Assembly: GCF_048569485.1 (NCBI RefSeq) | Contig: NC_134354.1 | Location: 336,863,643 to 336,927,642 of the forward strand | Length of the DNA stretch: 64,000 nucleotides | Source of the DNA: Anomaloglossus baeobatrachus | Lineage: Eukaryota > Chordata > Amphibia > Anura > Aromobatidae | Direction of reading: 5' to 3' | Shown here: positions 58,936-64,000 of the stretch, in pieces | Numbering within the stretch: the first letter of the stretch is position 1 | Layout of the letters: each line of letters starts with the position of its first letter | Made by a program: the position numbers and the translations under genes | Notes under the pieces: generated by a model | Database searches by the model: none | What the model was told of the DNA's origin: nothing | The model's input: the letters and a program-made list of their open reading frames with translations, nothing else

Positions 58936-59699
58936 TGTACAGTATAGTTGGTGATTTTTGTGCACTATACTTGTCAGCACTCCGAATTCCTTTTTCTTAA
59001 CTTTACATTATCTGTCACTTCAAGGCGAAGTTGCTTTGATTCCTAAATACTTTGACTTTTCAGTAATACCACCATATTTAGGAGGGAAGAAATTTCACAA
59101 ACTGATGGTGGCATCCTACCACACTCAAATTCAGTGAGCCCTTTAGAACGAACCATTCTTTCACGATTGTTTGTAAAAGCAGATTGCATGGCAAGGGCTG
59201 TATTTTATATACCTGTGGTAATTGGACTGAACGAAAATCCTGAAACCAGTGATTAAGAGGTGTGTACGAATATTTCCACACTCTATAATGTGCACCAAAT
59301 GGGGAACTTACAATTGAAAATAATCCTAATACATTGTATCCTAGTGTAGATGCCACTTTTGCCAATTGGCATGTTGTTCCCTGTCAGGGAGACAGCCTGG
59401 GAGATCACACAGATATCCCACCGCTGCTGACATTTTGCCACCAACAGCACTCTGCTGCCCCCAATCATCAGGGCAATTGCTTGACAATTAATGGACGAGG
59501 CAGCGGCTGTTTCCACTACTAGGCTGAATATTGGGGAACTGACAGTGAGCGCATAGTATATACACAACTGATTCCAGCTGATGGAATGTATATACCTTGA
59601 TGAGCGAAAAGGGTAACAATTTTTTGAACTTTTGACTTTCAAGCTCCATATCTCACCATTTGCTACAGATTCCAAATGCAAGACTACCTTCATTTTATG

Positions 59700-59960
59700 A
59701 GAGGAAGCTTATGCTTACAACAGCAGTTCTCCTCCTTTGTTTAAACGAATCTCAGACTTGTGGTCCTTCTTCCTAGCGAATTTCCTACTCTAATTGCCTG
59801 GCCACTTCAGGAGGGTGCTACAATGGAGATGGAAATGTTAGATCTCTTTTCCTCTTGCCTTGATTTAATTATTTTCTTACGTTCAGTGTGGGGGGTTGAT
59901 ATGTCCCTCCACAGAGATGCCTTAAGGGATATTAATTTCTCTCAATAACACCTCCCCCTT
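59700..59960. repeat. Dispersed direct repeat, copy 1 (partner 62390-62660)
   Basis: Shared blocks include AGCAGTTCTCCT, GAATCTCAGACTTGTGGTC, TTAGATCTCTTTCC-like sequence and TTAATTTCTCTC, in the same order and orientation as at 62390-62660. Identity looks roughly 75%. The two copies are about 2.7 kb apart, which could mean degenerate terminal repeats of an old element or two copies of one dispersed repeat. Confidence 0.6.
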
Positions 59961-60347
59961 TTAGAGGTGACATGGAAGACTGATTTATAGATTGTCTCCC
60001 ATGCCCATGTCATGACACAACCTCTCTGGATCCCACAATTCCCCTTCCTTCTTGGACTCAAAAACTGACTTCTCTGGGAAGTCACTCAGTGCTTCAAGAC
60101 TGGCATGTACGGGTAGTGCAAGCTGAAAATCCTGGCTAGAGTTAGCCAGAAATGGCATTAACGCCTCAACCTGAGAGGAACCCTCTTGGACCTGATTTGG
60201 GTCAGTAACTGGTTCTGTTATCTCTTTAGAGGATGAGGATCCAGAAGGCAGCACGTAGCTTGCGTCCAGGGCACTCTGTATGTGACAGCGACTATGTAGG
60301 CTGTTTTCCCAGGGAATAACAAATAACAACACCTTTCCGTGAGCTTA
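59961..60347. other. Unassigned sequence between repeats
   Basis: A minus-strand frame of 115 codons (60332-59985) has an acidic, Ser-rich composition (PSGSSSSKEITEPVTDPNQV) but no recognised domain. It may belong to an old element bounded by the repeat pair at 59700 and 62390. I make no functional call. Confidence 0.3.
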
Positions 60348-61012
60348 AGGCTATGTGCTCATGGGGGAAAGTGTCTTGCGGTTATATCCGCAGGACATTC
60401 CGCAGGAGCTCCCAGAAAACTGCAGCACAACTTTGTTTCCATGCTGCAGTTTATTTGCGGAATGTCCTGCGGATATGGTGCCGGCATTCTGCATTGAGGA
60501 TACAGTACCATGGCTTCTGCACTGCATCCTCAATACAGAACAAGTGCTGAGTGATCGGGGCATTCATACCTCCATCACGCAGAACTTCTCTCCCGTCTCC
60601 GGCCGTGTTTACACTGTGAAGGAGAAGGTGGGCGGGCCTGAACTAGCTCCGGCTGTCACATGACCGGAGCTCGTGCAGGCCCCGCCCACCTCCTCCCTGC
60701 TCCTGTGCACCGAGGGAAAATGACCGGGTGTCTGCTATCAAGGCAGGTAAGTATGGGCCAAAGCAGGGGATTTCCGCAGGTAATGCCACAGGAATAATTG
60801 ACATGCAGTTATGTGTGGCTGCAGGATATCCATAGTATATTCCGCAACCGCACATTCCGCAACGTGGACACAGCCCTCCCCATGTCCCATAGGATAACAT
60901 GAGGAGTGTCTGTACATGCTGAAACCTGCGGATTTATCTGGAAAATCCAAATAAATCTGCAGGTTTTCCGTGGCAAAATCCGCAGAAGCAAGCTCCCGTG
61001 GGCACGGGGCCT
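60348..61012. mobile_element. MITE, about 665 bp (GGCTATGTGCTCATG family)
   Basis: The left end is AGGCTATGTGCTCATGGGGG and the right-end complement is AGGCCCCGTGCCCACGGGAG, with TTA before and TAA-like sequence after. The arms contain TTGCGG and CCGCAGG words repeatedly, and paired AGCTCCGG/CCGGAGCT blocks near 60645-60670. It is related to the MITE at 23058. Confidence 0.7.
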
Positions 61013-61026
61013 AACTGTCTAGGGAT

Positions 61027-61305
61027 AAACTTTCCCTCATCCTGACAGACTGTGGAAAATACTTTTCCATCATCCTGACAGGTTACAAGTAGCACTTTCC
61101 CATCACACAGACAGGCAGTGGGTACCACTTTCCTATCAACCTGATAGGTGGTAGTGACCTTTTTCCAGCATCCTAACAGGGTGTTGGTACTACTTTCCCA
61201 TCACCCTGACCAGCTGTGGGTACCACTTTCCCATCACCCTGACAGGTTGTGGATAGCACTTTCCCACCATTCTGATAGGCTGGGGGAATTACGTTTCCTT
61301 CTCCC
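61027..61305. repeat. Minisatellite of about 36 bp, eight copies
   Basis: Units contain CACTTTCCCATCACCCTGAC followed by AGGTTGTGG or a variant. Eight copies can be counted, with notable divergence between them. Confidence 0.85.
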
Positions 61306-62389
61306 ATAAGATCTTACTATCAGGGCTAATCATGGAGCAGCTACCACCGGCCATGTCACAGTCCACTGGGATACTGACAAGCTGCATACAATCACCTCCC
61401 TCGTGTTCGCTGTGCCTTTGAGGAGATCCTCAGCAACATCACCTCACAGAGTGCTATCGCTGAGTTCCCGTGTGCAATCAAACACTTTATTATCATGCAC
61501 GACATTGAGATTCATATTCAGATCATCAATATTTGGATTACCTAAACTACCAGTTTAGGGATGGTTGTCCGGCACATAGTGAGCGACCAACTGTCCATTT
61601 TTGGTGAGGTTCTCTGATGCACCCTTTTTCCTCAAACCCTCCCAGCACCACAAATAGCCAGATCCTTCATTTACCTGTAAACTGCTTAGGTCATACATTG
61701 GTGGCGCAGGAGGACCCCCAGTAATGCAGCCCTAACGCGCATTTCACGTGTTACCGTGCTTGCTTTGACTATCTGTTGTTCTGTTATTTTTGTCCTTATC
61801 AATTTTAATGTGTTAAATAAAAGTTAAATTTAATATGGCATCAATAGTCCACGATGTTCTATTTTCAAGTCATGCATATGTGGATATATGGTTTGCTACC
61901 ATGCTGGAATTGTTGTGTATTTCTCCTGCCTGGTAAATACTAAACCACTATTTCCTATGGAGTTTAGGTATCACGTGATATTTTTTGTATCTATACAAAG
62001 ATAGAATCAAGGTAAGGAACATGCCCACGATATCTTCCACCTGGGACCTCCAGTGTCGAAGATATCCTGTAAGTTGTGGATCTCAGAAAATTATGAAATT
62101 GTATATACTGTATTGTTTTGTTTCTCTTGGTAGCATCTTTTGTATATTTTTATAAACACGGCCTAATTTCAGATTAAATGTATAAAATGTAATGCATGGC
62201 ATGTATAGTATCATCTATTGGACCGATATTGCTTTGGGGCTGATGTGCTGATCACACAATTGTATAAAAATATGCATGTTCTGCCCCTCATACTTGTGAT
62301 GCCGGAAATCTATCTCCCATAAATATCAGATTCATGCAAAGCCCCAATATTCATATCTGGACACGGGAGTGTCTACAAAAGATGCTTTG

Positions 62390-62660
62390 ATAATAGGAAG
62401 CTTATACATAGGAAAGCAGTTCTCCTTTGCGTAAATGAATCTCAGACTTGTGGTCATTTTTCCTGCAAATTTCCCTGTTGTAATTACCTGGCTACTGTCT
62501 CGGGCTGCTACTTCAATGGACATGAAGGTCTTAGATCTCTTTCCCTATTCTCCTGTTATAATTGTTTTTATATCTTCAGTGTAGGGCGTGGATATATCCC
62601 CTCTCCAGATATGTTTTCTGGATTTTAATTTCTCTCTATGACATGCCCCATTCAAAAGGC
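62390..62660. repeat. Dispersed direct repeat, copy 2 (partner 59700-59960)
   Basis: This copy shares AGGAAGCTTAT, GCAGTTCTCCTTTG, GAATCTCAGACTTGTGGTCA and CTTAGATCTCTTTCC with the first copy in the same order. Confidence 0.6.
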
Positions 62661-62701
62661 AGCTACTTTTTTAAAAATAGGTGTGATCATATTAGCTAAG
62701 C

Positions 62702-62818
62702 CTGGGATCAGCAACCTTTAGCACTCCAGCTGTTGTGAAATTACAACTCCCTGCACTCCGGACATGTTAGGAGTTGTAGTTTCACAGCAGCTGGAGTGCT
62801 GAAGGTTGCTGATCCCTG
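62702..62818. mobile_element. hAT MITE, 117 bp palindrome, 8-bp duplication
   Basis: The left end is CTGGGATCAGCAACCTTTAG and the right-end complement is CAGGGATCAGCAACCTTCAG. The flanks are AGCTAAGC (62694-62701) and AGCTAACC (62819-62826). The arms carry CACTCCAGCTG and CAGCTGGAGTG, and the element is nearly a perfect hairpin. Confidence 0.88.
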
Positions 62819-63046
62819 AGCTAACCTGTAATGTGCTGCAAATCAGCAAGGATGATCTTTTGTAATTCACAATTCATCAAATTTTGATGGACATGAGCCT
62901 ATGGGAAGGCAAATGCACATGTTTTTAGTATGTGTTCTAATGGTTTGTATCTTATATGGCTACAAGATAGCACACTCATGAAAAAAATATGGTAAACTAT
63001 AAAAGAAGTGGGCATAGTATAGTGTAATGCTATAAAAATTGTCAGA

Positions 63047-63806
63047 CCGCTATGGGTATTGTCAATATTTCTCCTTGTCTTGTGGAGTTGTGACATATAG
63101 GCACGGCATTACTATTTACATGTGTGGGTATAGTCAATATTTCTCCTTGTCTTGTGGAGTTGTGACATATACGCACGGCATTTCTATTTACATGTGTGGG
63201 TATAGTCAATATTTCTCCTTGTCTTGTGGAGTTGTGTGACATGTAGGCACAGCATTACTATTTACATATATGGGTATTGTCAGTATTTCTCTTTGACTTG
63301 TAGAGTTGTGACATATAGGCACATCATTACTATTTACATGTATGAGTATTGTCAGTATATCTCCTTGTCTTGTAGAGTTGTGACATATAGGCACAGCATT
63401 ACTATTTACATGTATGGGTATTGTCAGTATTTCTCCTTGTTTTGTAGAGTTGTGCGACATGTAGGCACTGGCACAGCATTACTATTTACATGTATGGGTA
63501 TTGTCAGTATTTCTCCTTGACTTGCAGAGTTGTGACATATAGGCACAGCATTACTATTTACATGTATGAGTATTGTCAGTATATCTCCTTGTTTTGTAGA
63601 GTTGTGCGACATGTAGGCACATCATTACTATTTACATATATGGGTATTGTCAGTATTTCTCCTTGTTTTGTAGAGTTGTGCGACATGTAGGCACTGGCAC
63701 AGCATTACTATTTACATATATGGGTATTGTCAGTATTTCTCTTTGACTTGTAGAGTTGTGACATATAGGCACAGCATTACTATTTACATGTATGGGTATT
63801 GTCAGT
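63047..63806. repeat. Tandem array, unit 71-80 bp, ten copies
   Basis: Units contain GGGTATTGTCAGTATTTCTC, CTTGTCTTGTAGAGTTGTG, ACATATAGGCACAGCATTAC and TATTTACATG. Two length classes alternate irregularly: a short one with GTGACATATAGGCAC and a long one with GTGCGACATGTAGGCAC, sometimes with CTGGCAC added. Open frames on both strands follow the unit and are not genes. Confidence 0.92.
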
Positions 63807-64000
63807 TTTTACCCCAAATCCTTACACTGTTCCACATTTTAACATTACAAAGTTCTCAACAGATTCCTAAAAAAAAGAAAAAGGCACAGGCCCCAATGTT
63901 TCCAGTATTTGTGCACCATTTTCTGAAATCTAGCACATTGATACATGTACCCAAGTGTATAATTTGCTTATTTCTTTAGGAGTTGCCTCTGCAGATCTGT

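Larger units (their letters stand above)
56853..59290 (-). mobile_element. Tc1-like transposon interrupted by another Tc1-like copy
   Basis: The left end reads CACTATATGGACAAAAGTAT and the right end CGAATATTTCC then CTATAATG. The sequence is the minus strand of a common fish and frog Tc1 family: GTCCAAAATATCTTGGTATG, CAGGCTCATCCATCCGACTG and CGACGTGCTTTACAC to the left of the break, and GGCATCCTACCAC and ATTCTTTCACGATTGTTTGT to the right. The middle of its transposase is replaced by the element at 57420-58935. Both coding halves are degraded. Confidence 0.8.
37916..64000 (+). other. foxo6: FOXO6 intron 1 (5' portion, continues past window)
   Basis: The donor GTGAGAATTC follows codon Lys104. 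No sequence encoding the next FOXO segment (NSIRHNLSLH) appears downstream, so the intron exceeds 26 kb. Long first introns are usual for FOXO genes. The blocks 37916-38825, 38971-43312, 45300-46373, 48294-50530, 51100-52817, 54837-55124, 55321-56852 and 61310-62390 are mostly unique AT-rich sequence in which I see no gene; any enhancers there cannot be judged from one sequence. Confidence 0.8.

Noticed and set aside
63047-63806. Regularly spaced repeats resembling a CRISPR array
   Set aside because: The whole unit is repeated, including the would-be spacers, in a vertebrate genome; it is a tandem satellite.

Overview
The window looks like nuclear DNA from a vertebrate, most likely an anuran amphibian. 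It is AT-rich and almost entirely non-coding. It is dense with Tc1-like transposons, hAT and Harbinger-like MITEs, L2 and CR1 LINE remnants and one old Ty3/gypsy element, a mixture typical of frog genomes. The taxon call is an inference from repeat style plus one protein fragment. No bacterial gene, tRNA, rRNA or CRISPR array was recognised.

The only host gene I can support is the first coding exon of a FOXO transcription factor, best matched to FOXO6, on the + strand (37604-37915). It holds the N-terminal AKT site and the first half of the forkhead domain and ends at a clean GT splice donor. Everything after it to the window end is the first part of a long intron 1. A possible untranslated leader exon or promoter lies around 36060-36300.

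Layout: 1-4480 is a decayed hAT transposon on the minus strand, with a BED finger and a catalytic domain and cut at the window start, plus its subterminal repeats and a nested MITE. 4518-5666 is a TA-flanked DNA element. 6330-12957 is one minisatellite of about 46 bp, interrupted by two hAT MITEs, an L2 LINE and a TA-flanked element. 13820-26034 is a Ty3/gypsy fossil with both LTRs; it carries six MITEs in its interior and a retroposon in its 3' LTR. 26260-26860 is a CpG-rich stretch with a GC box, followed by a 23-bp minisatellite (26884-28165). 28320-31720 holds Tc1 pieces split by a hAT-like element that contains a 1.68-kb palindrome. 31777-35838 holds a hAT MITE, a Tc1-like element with two nested insertions, and satellite repeats. 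35839-37603 is the FOXO6 upstream region.

Intron 1 (37916-64000) is mostly unique AT-rich sequence. It is broken up by small MITEs, two TA-flanked elements, a CR1 tail, three Tc1-like elements (one inside another) and several tandem arrays.

No undescribed multi-gene system was found. The most interesting structures are the palindrome, the two hAT MITEs inserted at the same step of a minisatellite unit, the stacked MITE insertions in the Ty3 fossil, and a hammerhead-like fold in intron 1.
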